Shown here: positions 8,544 through 16,035 of the stretch, one piece after another
Numbering within the stretch: position 1 is the first letter of the stretch
Layout: each line of letters begins with the position of its first letter
NCBI GenBank assembly: GCA_964575345.1
Contig: CAZNQD010000021.1
Span: forward strand, 1-29,388
Source: UBA1402 sp964575345
Lineage (GTDB): Bacteria > Bacteroidota > Bacteroidia > Bacteroidales > UBA1402
DNA: 29,388 nucleotides
Reading direction: 5' to 3'
Notes under the pieces: model-generated
The model's database searches: none
Told to the model about the DNA's origin: nothing
Seen by the model: only the letters and a program-made list of their open reading frames with translations
Made by a program: the position numbers and the translations under genes

Positions 8544-10112
8544 ATGAAAAAACAACTAGTTGCCTTGCTGTTAATCGGCTTTACGATCATTTTGTCTGCC
8601 TCTTGTGAGGCCAAAACCAAAACGCCCAAATCGGCCGGTATTCTCAAAGCCGAAGATTTTAAACATTATGTCGAGTATTTTAACCGCATGGAAGATGAAC
8701 CCATCGTTCAGGCTATACCCAATGCTGAGTCCTGGGAGTGGATGCAATCCAATATCCCATTGTTCAGCTGTCCTCAGGATAATTTCGAGGAGATGTGGTA
8801 TTTCCGTTGGTGGTCTTTGCGCAAAGGGATACGCGAAACTCCGGTAGGGTATGTAATCAATGAGTTTTTGGTGGAACGTTCTTATGCCGACAAATACAAT
8901 CTGATAGCTTGTGCCCTGGGGCATCATGTTTACGAAACCCGCTGGCTGCATGATTCAAAATTCCTGGATCAGTATCTGCATGTTTGGTACAGGGGCAACG
9001 ATGGGGCTCCCATGAAAAAATTGCGCAATTTTAGTTCGTGGACAGCTTATGCCGTATACAACAGGTATCTGGCCGATGGTGACAAGGAGTTTATGCTGGA
9101 TATGTTGCCCGATTTGGAACAGGATTACAAAAACTGGGAAAGCGATCATCGTTTGCCTGACGGCATGTATTGGCAAGCCGATGTGCAGGACGGTATGGAA
9201 GAATCTGTCAGTGGAGGCCGGCGCATCAAAAATGCCCGTCCCACCATCAACAGTTATATGTACGGAAATGCCCTGGCTTTGTCCAAAATGTTTAGCTTGA
9301 GTGGCGATACCCAAAAATCCACACTCTATGCTGCCAAAGCCGATACCCTAAAAGATCTGGTACAAAACAATTTATGGCATCCCGAACGGAAATTCTTTGA
9401 AACACGTTGGGTGAACGGCCAATTGGCCCAGGCTCGAGAAGCAATAGGCTATATTCCCTGGTATTTTAATTTACCAGATAAGGGAAAAAATTACGAAGAA
9501 GCCTGGTTGCAGGTCAAAGATCCGGAAGGATTTCTGGCTCCTTATGGCCTGACTACAGCCGAAAGGCGTCATCCGGAATTCCGCACCCGGGGCGTGGGAA
9601 AATGCGAATGGGATGGGGCAGTCTGGCCATTTGCCAGCTCGCAAACCATGACGGCCATGGCCAATGTCCTCAACAATTACGGACAAAATTACGTTGACAA
9701 GGCTACTTACTTTGAGTTGATGAATCTTTACGTTGAATCACAATATCATCGGGGCAGACCTTACATCGGTGAATACCTGGACGAAGTGACCGGCTATTGG
9801 TTAAAAGGAGATCAGTTGCGTAGCCGCTATTACAATCATTCCACTTTCGCCGATCTGATCATTACCGGCTTGATGGGATTACGTCCCAGAGAAGATAATA
9901 TATTGGAAGTCAATCCCCTGATTCCTCAGGAGCAATGGGATTGGTTTTGTATGGACAATCTGATGTACCACGGGAAGAATATAGCTGTCGTGTGGGATAA
10001 AACCGGAAAGAAATTCAATAAAGGCCAGGGTTTACTTATCTTTTGCAATGGTAAAAAAGTGGCTCAAAAACCAGGCATCGAAAAAATCACCCTTGATATT
10101 TCATTGTACTGA
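8544..10112 (+). CDS. GH63/MGH1-type (alpha/alpha)6-barrel glycoside hydrolase, lipoprotein
   Basis: The chosen ATG gives 522 aa beginning MKKQLVALLLIGFTIILSASC, with Cys21 as the lipidation site. An ATG at 8529 overlapping the previous stop (TAATG) would add five residues. The body resembles the mannosylglycerate-hydrolase/trehalase-like (GH63, MGH1-type) helical barrel. PDGMYWQADVQDGMEES (Asp216 in QDGMEE) fits the general-acid region, KCEWDGAVWPFASSQTM is a conserved substrate loop, and YIGEYLDEVTGYW is the likely region of the second carboxylate, followed by YYNHSTFADLIITGLMGL. Family members hydrolyse alpha-glucosides or mannosylglycerate, and related barrels in pectin loci act on other sugars, so specificity is open. 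It is the last gene before the regulatory gap, probably the end of the upstream transcription unit. Confidence 0.82.
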   Translation: MKKQLVALLLIGFTIILSASCEAKTKTPKSAGILKAEDFKHYVEYFNRMEDEPIVQAIPNAESWEWMQSNIPLFSCPQDNFEEMWYFRWWSLRKGIRETPVGYVINEFLVERSYADKYNLIACALGHHVYETRWLHDSKFLDQYLHVWYRGNDGAPMKKLRNFSSWTAYAVYNRYLADGDKEFMLDMLPDLEQDYKNWESDHRLPDGMYWQADVQDGMEESVSGGRRIKNARPTINSYMYGNALALSKMFSLSGDTQKSTLYAAKADTLKDLVQNNLWHPERKFFETRWVNGQLAQAREAIGYIPWYFNLPDKGKNYEEAWLQVKDPEGFLAPYGLTTAERRHPEFRTRGVGKCEWDGAVWPFASSQTMTAMANVLNNYGQNYVDKATYFELMNLYVESQYHRGRPYIGEYLDEVTGYWLKGDQLRSRYYNHSTFADLIITGLMGLRPREDNILEVNPLIPQEQWDWFCMDNLMYHGKNIAVVWDKTGKKFNKGQGLLIFCNGKKVAQKPGIEKITLDISLY

Positions 10113-10113
10113 C

Positions 10114-10126
10114 CTAAACTGTTTAG
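10114..10126. promoter_or_regulatory. 13-bp palindrome just after the upstream stop codon
   Basis: CTAAAC-T-GTTTAG is a perfect 6+1+6 inverted repeat beginning two bases after the TGA that ends the GH63-like gene. A one-base spacer cannot form a hairpin, so it is more likely a protein-binding site than a terminator. It shares the TAAA..C/G..TTTA character of the LacI-type palindrome about 100 bp downstream but has a different centre. It could be an auxiliary operator or chance in AT-rich DNA. Confidence 0.3.
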
Positions 10127-10208
10127 ATTATTTTAGCCTTGATAATGAGGTAAATATAAACAAGACAAGGAATCATATTAAAAAAAGAATAAAGCTTTTT
10201 AGACCTAT

Positions 10209-10239
10209 TTTGTGTTAAAACGTTTTAATGTTACTTTTG
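10209..10239 (+). promoter_or_regulatory. Bacteroidota-type promoter for the lacI-family gene
   Basis: TTTG at 10209-10212 is followed by 19 bp and TACTTTTG at 10232-10239. These match the published Bacteroides sigma-ABfr consensus (-33 TTTG, -7 TAnnTTTG) with typical spacing. The -7 element ends 22 bp before the ATG at 10262, leaving a short leader. It probably drives the regulator and, by read-through, the sugar-acid operon downstream, since no comparably good promoter is seen in the 78-bp gap before the aldolase. Confidence 0.7.
10215..10228. promoter_or_regulatory. Putative LacI-family operator
   Basis: TTAAAACGTTTTAA is a perfect 14-bp palindrome with a central CG, the standard architecture of LacI/GalR-family operators, in which the hinge-helix leucine inserts at the central CG step. 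It lies wholly between the -33 and -7 elements of the promoter, so a bound repressor would block RNA polymerase directly. The adjacent gene encodes a LacI-family protein, which strongly suggests autoregulation. Confidence 0.72.
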
Positions 10240-10261
10240 TCAACTAAACACTATACTAAAT

Positions 10262-11293
10262 ATGGCATTCAAGAAAAAAGTATCTCTGAAAGACATTGCA
10301 CAAGCCGTTGGAGTTTCCTCGGCTTTGGTATCGATGGTGCTTAACGGCAAAGCAAAGCAATACGGAATAGGAGAAGAAGCCACCCGTAAAGTATTGGCTA
10401 AGGCCAAAGAGCTAAACTATCAGCCGAATATAATGGCCAGAGGCCTCAGAAGCGGCAGAAGCCATCTTCTTGGCCTGGTAGTTGCAGACATCTCTAACCC
10501 ATTTTTCGCGATTCTTGCCCGTGAAATTGAACGTGCTGCTTCCGAAAAAGGCTACACAGTCATTTACGGCAGTTCTGACGAAAAACCCGAACATTTGTCA
10601 AAGCTCATGAACACTTTGGCCAATCAGGGTGTGGACGGAATTATCGTGGTTCCTTGTGAAAATTCAGAAGAACTCATTGCTGATTTATACCTCCAAAAGT
10701 ACTCCATGGTTTTGGTCGACAGGTATTTCCCAAAAATCAACACTTTGTCGGTATCGCTCGATAATGCCAAAGCATGCAAAGACGTCACCCAACACCTCTT
10801 GTCGCAGGGTTTCAGGAAAATCAGTTTTGTAGCCTATGAATCAAAACTCTTGCATACAACAGAACGAATAAGAGGTTATACCGAAGCTATGCAGGAGGCG
10901 GGCCTGAAAAATAATATAAATGTGCTCAAATTGCCTCAGGATAAGTATCACGAAATGATGCTGCAGGTTTTTGAAGAGAATCAAATTAAAAACAAAAACA
11001 CCGAGGCACTGATTTTTTCTACCAATTCGCTTACCATTCAGGGTTTATATGTGCTCAATCAATTAAAAGTACGTATTCCCGAAGACGTGGCTGTGTTTGG
11101 TTTTGACGGAGGAGACGTGTTTGATCTTTATTCTCCTTCCATCAGCTATGTAAGACAGCCGGTTGAAGATATGGGCAGAAAAGCCGTAAATATACTAATC
11201 GATCAGCTTGAATCAGACGAACCTGAGGAAATAAAAAGATACGTGTTAAAACCCGATTTGGTCATTACCGGATCTTCCGTAAAAAAGAAATAA
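10262..11293 (+). CDS. LacI/GalR-family transcriptional regulator
   Basis: The 343-residue length is typical of the family. The N-terminal helix-turn-helix lies at about residues 8-28 (SLKDIAQAVGVSSALVSMVL), and the hinge helix (YQPNIMARGLRSGRS) carries the Leu that intercalates at the central CG of the operator. Residues of about 65-335 form the periplasmic-binding-protein-like effector domain (GLVVADISNPFF, GVDGIIVVP, VDRYFP, FGFDGGDVFDLYSPSISYVRQP). The dimer binds DNA and is released or recruited by a sugar or sugar-acid ligand, here probably an intermediate of the downstream sugar-acid pathway. Its promoter holds a matching palindrome, so it is likely autoregulated. It is followed after 78 bp by the aldolase gene. 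The effector identity cannot be read from the sequence. Confidence 0.93.
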   Translation: MAFKKKVSLKDIAQAVGVSSALVSMVLNGKAKQYGIGEEATRKVLAKAKELNYQPNIMARGLRSGRSHLLGLVVADISNPFFAILAREIERAASEKGYTVIYGSSDEKPEHLSKLMNTLANQGVDGIIVVPCENSEELIADLYLQKYSMVLVDRYFPKINTLSVSLDNAKACKDVTQHLLSQGFRKISFVAYESKLLHTTERIRGYTEAMQEAGLKNNINVLKLPQDKYHEMMLQVFEENQIKNKNTEALIFSTNSLTIQGLYVLNQLKVRIPEDVAVFGFDGGDVFDLYSPSISYVRQPVEDMGRKAVNILIDQLESDEPEEIKRYVLKPDLVITGSSVKKK

Positions 11294-11371
11294 ATGAATC
11301 AAGCAAAGAATGCATGAAGTCTGTTGATAATCAGACATATTGAACCCTTATTTATTACTAAACTAATTCAA

Positions 11372-12274
11372 ATGACTAAGCAATTTTCCGGAGTGGTAGT
11401 ACCTATGATCAGCCCTTTACTGGATGACCTGAGAGTGGATACTGCCGCTGTTAAGCGAATTATGATGCTTTTTTCGGCCTATTCCATATCTCCACTGGTA
11501 TTGGGTACAACGGGTGAGTCTCCTTCTGTTTCCGCGAAGGAAAGTTTGCGCTGTATGCGTGCAGCCTGCAGAGCAAAAAGCGGAACCCAGAAGGTCTATG
11601 CCGGACTGGTAGGTAACGAAGTAAGCGAGTTGGTGAGTCGCGGCAAAATGTATGCCGATATGGGTGTTGATGCCCTTGTTTCTACCTTGCCCTCGTATTA
11701 TCCACTTTCGACAGATCAAATGCGCTCTTTTTATCTGACTTTGGCTGATTCTTTACCTGTGCCGGTTTTTATGTATAATATCAAGGCAACAACCCAAATG
11801 TCGCTGCCACCGGATTTGGTTGCCGAATTGAGCCAGCACCCCAATATTGCCGGATTAAAGGATTCCGAAAGGGATCCCGCACGTTTGAACGAATGCATAC
11901 GGAAGTACAAAAACCGCTCCGATTTTTCTTTTTTCTGCGGTTGGGGTGCGCAGGGAGCGAATAGTTTGATACTAGGTGCCGACGGTATTGTTCCAAGCAC
12001 CGGTAACGTGGTTCCCGAAATTTATTGCAAACTTTATAAAGCCGTGCTGGCCGGCAATACCGATGCCGCTTTGCTTTATCAGCAACAGACCGACCGTGTG
12101 GCGGAATTGTATCAAAAAGACCGCAGTCTGGGCAATTCCCTGGCGGCATTAAAGGTGCTGATGAAAGCCAGGGGTTTGTGTGGCACGATGATGATGCCTC
12201 CCTTGAGTTCTTTGTCTGCCTCAGAAGAAAAATCAATAATAGAACAATTCAATAAATTAGCGAGAAATGAATAA
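11372..12274 (+). CDS. DapA/NAL-family (class I) aldolase or lyase
   Basis: From the ATG at 11372 the protein is 300 aa, the family norm; an upstream in-frame TTG at 11324 would add 16 unsupported residues. The phosphate/carboxylate motif is GTTGES (45-50), the conserved Tyr is Tyr135 in MYNIKATT, and the Schiff-base Lys is Lys163 in GLKDSERD. These spacings match DHDPS/N-acetylneuraminate lyase enzymes. Such enzymes cleave or dehydrate 2-keto(-3-deoxy) acids through a pyruvate Schiff base. Genomic context (symporter, dehydrogenases, acid-sugar kinase) argues for catabolism rather than lysine synthesis. I propose cleavage of a 2-keto-3-deoxy sugar acid, possibly Dha or Kdo, to pyruvate plus an aldehyde. 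The gene overlaps the symporter gene by 8 bp, implying translational coupling. Confidence 0.9.
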   Translation: MTKQFSGVVVPMISPLLDDLRVDTAAVKRIMMLFSAYSISPLVLGTTGESPSVSAKESLRCMRAACRAKSGTQKVYAGLVGNEVSELVSRGKMYADMGVDALVSTLPSYYPLSTDQMRSFYLTLADSLPVPVFMYNIKATTQMSLPPDLVAELSQHPNIAGLKDSERDPARLNECIRKYKNRSDFSFFCGWGAQGANSLILGADGIVPSTGNVVPEIYCKLYKAVLAGNTDAALLYQQQTDRVAELYQKDRSLGNSLAALKVLMKARGLCGTMMMPPLSSLSASEEKSIIEQFNKLARNE

Positions 12275-13823
12275 TATTCATTGGATAGACCTGGGCATTG
12301 TCCTGATAAGTGTGTCGTTAACCGTTTTTGTTGGTCTTTATTTTGCCAAACGTCAAAGCAGTTCCGACAATTATTTTGCCGGTAGTAAAAAAATCCCGTC
12401 CTGGGCCATTGGTTTGTCCATTTTTGCAACACTGATAAGCAGTGTTACCTTTTTGGCTTATCCTTCGGCGGCCTACAAGGGGAACTGGATTTTGCTGGTA
12501 CAAGGCCTGATGGTTCCGATAGTCCTGGTGTTTCTGATATGGCTGATTGTTCCCTTATTCCGCAAAATGATTCGTTTAAGTACCTACGAGTATTTTGAGC
12601 GGCGTTTTGGTTTTTTGGCCCGGATTTACAGTTCACTGGCTTTTATTTTGACTCACTTTTCAAAAATGGGGACTGTGTTGTATCTTGTCAGTCTGGCGCT
12701 TTACAGCATGATAGGCATCGATGTGATTTGGGTTATTTGGATTTTGGGTATAGCTATCGTATTGCTCACTCTGTTTGGAGGCATGGAGGGTGTGATATGG
12801 ATGGATGTTATTCAGGGAATTTTGTTGATAGGCGGAGGCCTGCTCTGTGCCGGAATATTGCTTTTCAGGCCCGAAGGAGGCGCTATGTCTGTTTTTACGG
12901 AAGCCATAACCACCAAAAAAATTGGCTTTGGCCCCTATGAATTTAATTTTGCCCAATTGACTTTTTGGGTAATGGTCATCAATGGTGTTTTTTATGCTCT
13001 CCAAAAATACGGCACCGATCAGACTATAGTACAACGCTATCTGACTGCCAAATCCGACAAAGAAGCTAAAAAGGCGGCTTACATAGGAGTAGGGCTCAGT
13101 GTGCCGGTCTGGGCTTTGTTCATGTTAATAGGAAGTGCTTTGTACATTTTCTATAATTCCGGAACAGCTGTTCTGCCCGAAGGTATGAAAGCAGACGAGG
13201 TCTTTCCCTTTTTTATTATGAACGAACTACCTGTAGGTATTGTTGGCCTGGTTATCTCGGCCTTGGTAGCTGCTGCTATTTCCAGTCTGGATTCGGATAT
13301 GAACTGTTTGGCAGCCATAGGGGTGGAAGATTATTATCAGCGTTTGAAGCCTAAGTGTACAGATAAACAAAGACTGAATGCGGGCAGAATACTGGTTGTC
13401 TTTTCGGGATTAGCCTCTATAGCCGTGGCCAGCCTTTATGCTGTATGGGAAGGAGAGGGAGTGTTGGGCGTCGTTTTTGAATTATACGCCATTTTCTCGG
13501 CCGGTATAGTTGGTATCTTTTTATTGGGCCTTTTCAGCAAGAGGGCCAACAAACAAGGATTATACATAGGTTTGCTGGTTTGCGTGCTTTTTACGGCTTA
13601 TGCGGTATTAACCAGCACTTCTATAGAGGTCGGAGGCAGCAAACGGCTGATTCTGGATTTGGGCTCATTAAACTTTCCCCACCACAAATACATGCTGGGC
13701 GTATACAGCCATCTGATTGTATTGATAGTGGGTTATGTGGCTAGTTTGTTTTTCCCAAAACCCCAACTGGAGAAGGGTCTGACCATTTATGATTACAAAA
13801 AGCAAAAAGCCGGCCAACCATAA
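12267..13823 (+). CDS. Sodium:solute symporter (SSS family)
   Basis: This 518-residue polytopic membrane protein has about 13 hydrophobic helices. The N-terminus is IDLGIVLISVSLTVFVGLYFAKRQ, followed by the family motif SSDNYFAGSKKIPSWAIGLSIFATLISSVTFLAYPS, and later by YGTDQTIVQRYLTAKSDKEAKKA and ALVAAAISSLDSDMNCLA, which are SSS (SLC5-like) signatures. It sits in the cytoplasmic membrane and couples substrate uptake to Na+ entry. SSS members include SiaT-type sialic acid transporters, and sialic acid, like Dha and Kdo, is a 2-keto-3-deoxy sugar acid. Because the gene is sandwiched between the aldolase (8-bp overlap) and the alcohol dehydrogenase (11-bp gap), it most likely imports the aldolase substrate. 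Confidence 0.92.
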   Translation: MNNIHWIDLGIVLISVSLTVFVGLYFAKRQSSSDNYFAGSKKIPSWAIGLSIFATLISSVTFLAYPSAAYKGNWILLVQGLMVPIVLVFLIWLIVPLFRKMIRLSTYEYFERRFGFLARIYSSLAFILTHFSKMGTVLYLVSLALYSMIGIDVIWVIWILGIAIVLLTLFGGMEGVIWMDVIQGILLIGGGLLCAGILLFRPEGGAMSVFTEAITTKKIGFGPYEFNFAQLTFWVMVINGVFYALQKYGTDQTIVQRYLTAKSDKEAKKAAYIGVGLSVPVWALFMLIGSALYIFYNSGTAVLPEGMKADEVFPFFIMNELPVGIVGLVISALVAAAISSLDSDMNCLAAIGVEDYYQRLKPKCTDKQRLNAGRILVVFSGLASIAVASLYAVWEGEGVLGVVFELYAIFSAGIVGIFLLGLFSKRANKQGLYIGLLVCVLFTAYAVLTSTSIEVGGSKRLILDLGSLNFPHHKYMLGVYSHLIVLIVGYVASLFFPKPQLEKGLTIYDYKKQKAGQP

Positions 13824-13834
13824 ATAATTACATA

Positions 13835-14983
13835 ATGAGAAGCATTGAGCTGATACAACCCAAACGTATAGTCTTTGGTGCCGGCTGCGCGCAAAGCTGG
13901 ACTGAAATGGTCCTGGCTGAGAAAAAACAAAAGGTGCTGCTTTTGTCTACCCATCCCCTTTGGGCTGTTTTGGAAAACAGCATCGGGCATGCGCGTGAAA
14001 AAGGACTGGAGTTGTTGTGTCTGGATTATTCCTGGCGGGCTGAACCCGACACGGAAATGTTCGAATGCCTGTATCAACAAAGCCAGGCATTCAGGCCTCA
14101 GGCGATTGTGGCTGTCGGCGGAGGCAGTGTACTGGATATGGGCAAGTTGCTGGCAGCCCTGGCTTCGGGTTTTCAAAAGCCCTCTGATGTTTTTGGCAGG
14201 AACCTCGTTAACAGTCGCGATAATCTGTTAATTTGTATCCCCACCACAGCCGGAACCGGCAGTGAAGTATCGCCCAACGCCATTTTGTTTGATCAGCGCG
14301 ACGGCGAAAAAAAAGGCATCATCAGCCCCTGGCTGGTACCTGACCTGGCCTTGATAGATCCCGAAATGACGCGCAGTCTGCCTCCCAAGCTCACTGCAGA
14401 AACCGGCATGGACGCTTTATGCCACTGTATTGAAGCCTATACCAACAAATACGCCCATCCGGCAGTAGATTTGTATGCCCTCAAAGGAATTGAGTGCATT
14501 TACAAAAATCTGAAGACAGCGGTAAAGGAGGGCAATAATATCGAGGCCCGCTCTGCCTTGGCGCTGGCTTCCATGTACGGTGGGCTTTGTCTGGGTCCGG
14601 TGAATACTTCGGCAGTCCATGCCTTATCGTATGGCCTGGCCGGAAAATATCATTTTTCCCATGGTTTGGCCAATGCCGTCTTGTTACCCGCTGTAATGTC
14701 ATTCAACTTGGAAGCCGATTTAGAAAAAAATGCCCGTATGGCTCTGGCTATGGGCCTTCCCGACAAAGGAGACCAAAAGGCTACAGCGCTGTCGGGAATT
14801 AAAGCCATTCAAGAGCTTTCCCGCGACTGTGGCATTCCTCAAAGCTTGTCCTCTCTTGGGGTAAAACAGGAAGATTTGCCTGATCTGGCATATATGGCCA
14901 TGAAGGTCAAGCGCTTGCTGAATAACAATCCCAGAGAACTTGTGTGGAAGGATGCTGTGAGGATATATCAATCAATATTATGA
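13835..14983 (+). CDS. Iron-containing (group III) alcohol dehydrogenase
   Basis: The 382-residue length is usual for FucO/AdhB-like enzymes. The nucleotide-binding loop GGGSVLDMGK and the family signature IPTTAGTGSEVSPNA are present. The metal ligands are visible as Asp in LALIDPEM, His in MDALCHCIEAY, and the two His of the AVHALSY and FSHGLANAV stretch. Group III enzymes commonly reduce aldehydes with NAD(P)H. In this operon the natural substrate would be the aldehyde released by the DapA-type aldolase. I infer reduction of a four-carbon aldehyde acid to a tetronate, which would feed the PdxA2/DUF1537 pair; lactaldehyde reduction is the alternative. The stop codon overlaps the likely start of the next gene as ATGA. 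Confidence 0.92.
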   Translation: MRSIELIQPKRIVFGAGCAQSWTEMVLAEKKQKVLLLSTHPLWAVLENSIGHAREKGLELLCLDYSWRAEPDTEMFECLYQQSQAFRPQAIVAVGGGSVLDMGKLLAALASGFQKPSDVFGRNLVNSRDNLLICIPTTAGTGSEVSPNAILFDQRDGEKKGIISPWLVPDLALIDPEMTRSLPPKLTAETGMDALCHCIEAYTNKYAHPAVDLYALKGIECIYKNLKTAVKEGNNIEARSALALASMYGGLCLGPVNTSAVHALSYGLAGKYHFSHGLANAVLLPAVMSFNLEADLEKNARMALAMGLPDKGDQKATALSGIKAIQELSRDCGIPQSLSSLGVKQEDLPDLAYMAMKVKRLLNNNPRELVWKDAVRIYQSIL

Positions 14984-16035
14984 TCATAATGAACAAAGAG
15001 AATAATACAAAACCTGTTATCGGAATCAGTATGGGCGATCCCGCCGGTATTGGCCCCGAGATTATTGTGAAAGCTTTATCTTCGAAAGAGGTGTATGCTT
15101 CTTGCAAGCCTTTGGTGGTAGGAGATGCAGGAGTTATGCGACAGGCTGTACAACTCTTGGGCAAGGAGTTGAAAATTCATCCTGTTCAAAGAATGGCCGA
15201 TGCTTCTTTTGAGTTTGGAGCTATTGATGTATTTGATTTGCACAACGTTGATTTGAAAAAGTTACAATATGGTGTAGTATCTGCCATGGCAGGTGAGGCT
15301 GCCTTCCAAGCAGTGCGTTGCCTGATTGACCTGGCCCTGACCTCGCAGGTGGATGCCACGGTTACTGCACCCATCAACAAAGAATCCATACACAAAGCCG
15401 GGCATCCCTTTTCGGGGCATACCGAAATCTATGCCCATTATACCAATACCAAAAATTACGCCATGCTGCTGGCAGACGATGCGCTCAGAATCATACACGT
15501 TAGTACACATGTATCGTTGCGTCAGGCCTGCGACAGGGTAAACAAGGCCAGAGTGCTTGATGTTATTGATCTTTTGCATAAGGCCTGCCTGCAGTTTGGC
15601 ATTGAAAAGCCCCGTCTGGCGGTGGCCGGCCTGAATCCTCACGCCGGCGAAAATGCACTGTTTGGTGATGAAGAGGTCAAAGAAATCATCCCGGCAGTAG
15701 AAGAAGCTAAACAACGAGGTTATCTGGTGGAAGGGCCCCTGCCTCCCGATACTGTATTTACCAAAGCAGTGCAGGGCCGTTACGACGGTTGTGTGGCTAT
15801 GTACCACGACCAGGGACATATTCCCTTTAAACTGCTGGGATTTAAGTGGAATAATCAGACCCAGAAAATGGATAGCGTAAAAGGGGTCAATATTACTTTG
15901 GGCTTACCCATCATCAGAACCTCTGTTGATCACGGCACTGCTTTTGAAATCGCAGGCAAGGGGATCGCCTGCGAAGATGCTATGCTCATTTCTATCGATT
16001 ATGCCTTGAAAATGGCCAAAAACAAAATCCAATGA
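14980..16035 (+). CDS. PdxA2-like 4-phospho-tetronate dehydrogenase (PdxA family)
   Basis: The chosen ATG overlaps the previous stop as ATGA (351 aa); ATG 14989 is equally possible, and the longer GTG start at 14944 is unlikely. PdxA hallmarks are PVIGISMGDPAGIGPE, TAPINKESIH, the metal-binding His in HPFSGHTEIYAHYT, YHDQGHIPFK, and DHGTAFEIAGKG. PdxA proper oxidises 4-phospho-hydroxythreonine in vitamin B6 synthesis. PdxA2 homologues encoded beside a DUF1537 kinase instead oxidise and decarboxylate D-threonate- or D-erythronate-4-phosphate to dihydroxyacetone phosphate and CO2. The direct 4-bp overlap with a DUF1537 kinase gene supports the catabolic role. The enzyme is cytoplasmic and uses NAD+ and a divalent metal. 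Confidence 0.9.
   Translation: MIIMNKENNTKPVIGISMGDPAGIGPEIIVKALSSKEVYASCKPLVVGDAGVMRQAVQLLGKELKIHPVQRMADASFEFGAIDVFDLHNVDLKKLQYGVVSAMAGEAAFQAVRCLIDLALTSQVDATVTAPINKESIHKAGHPFSGHTEIYAHYTNTKNYAMLLADDALRIIHVSTHVSLRQACDRVNKARVLDVIDLLHKACLQFGIEKPRLAVAGLNPHAGENALFGDEEVKEIIPAVEEAKQRGYLVEGPLPPDTVFTKAVQGRYDGCVAMYHDQGHIPFKLLGFKWNNQTQKMDSVKGVNITLGLPIIRTSVDHGTAFEIAGKGIACEDAMLISIDYALKMAKNKIQ

Noticed and set aside
10114..10126. Intrinsic terminator after the GH63-like gene
   Set aside because: The inverted repeat has a one-base centre, which cannot form an RNA hairpin, and it is AT-rich with no T-run directly after.
11319..11336. GTCTG...CAGAC hairpin between lacI and the aldolase gene
   Set aside because: Only five base pairs with an 8-base loop and no T-run. 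It is too weak to call a terminator or riboswitch.
11324..11371. Upstream TTG extension of the aldolase (16 extra residues)
   Set aside because: The ATG at 11372 gives the family-standard length and places Tyr135 and Lys163 where DapA enzymes have them. The extension overlaps untranslated-looking AT-rich sequence.
11372..12274. Lysine-biosynthesis DapA
   Set aside because: The fold and active site fit, but it is in an operon with a symporter and acid-sugar enzymes and no lysine genes, so a catabolic aldolase or dehydratase is more likely.
14980..16035. Vitamin B6 biosynthetic PdxA
   Set aside because: The gene overlaps a DUF1537 kinase and lies in a catabolic operon, the known signature of PdxA2. 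No pdxJ or other B6 gene is present.
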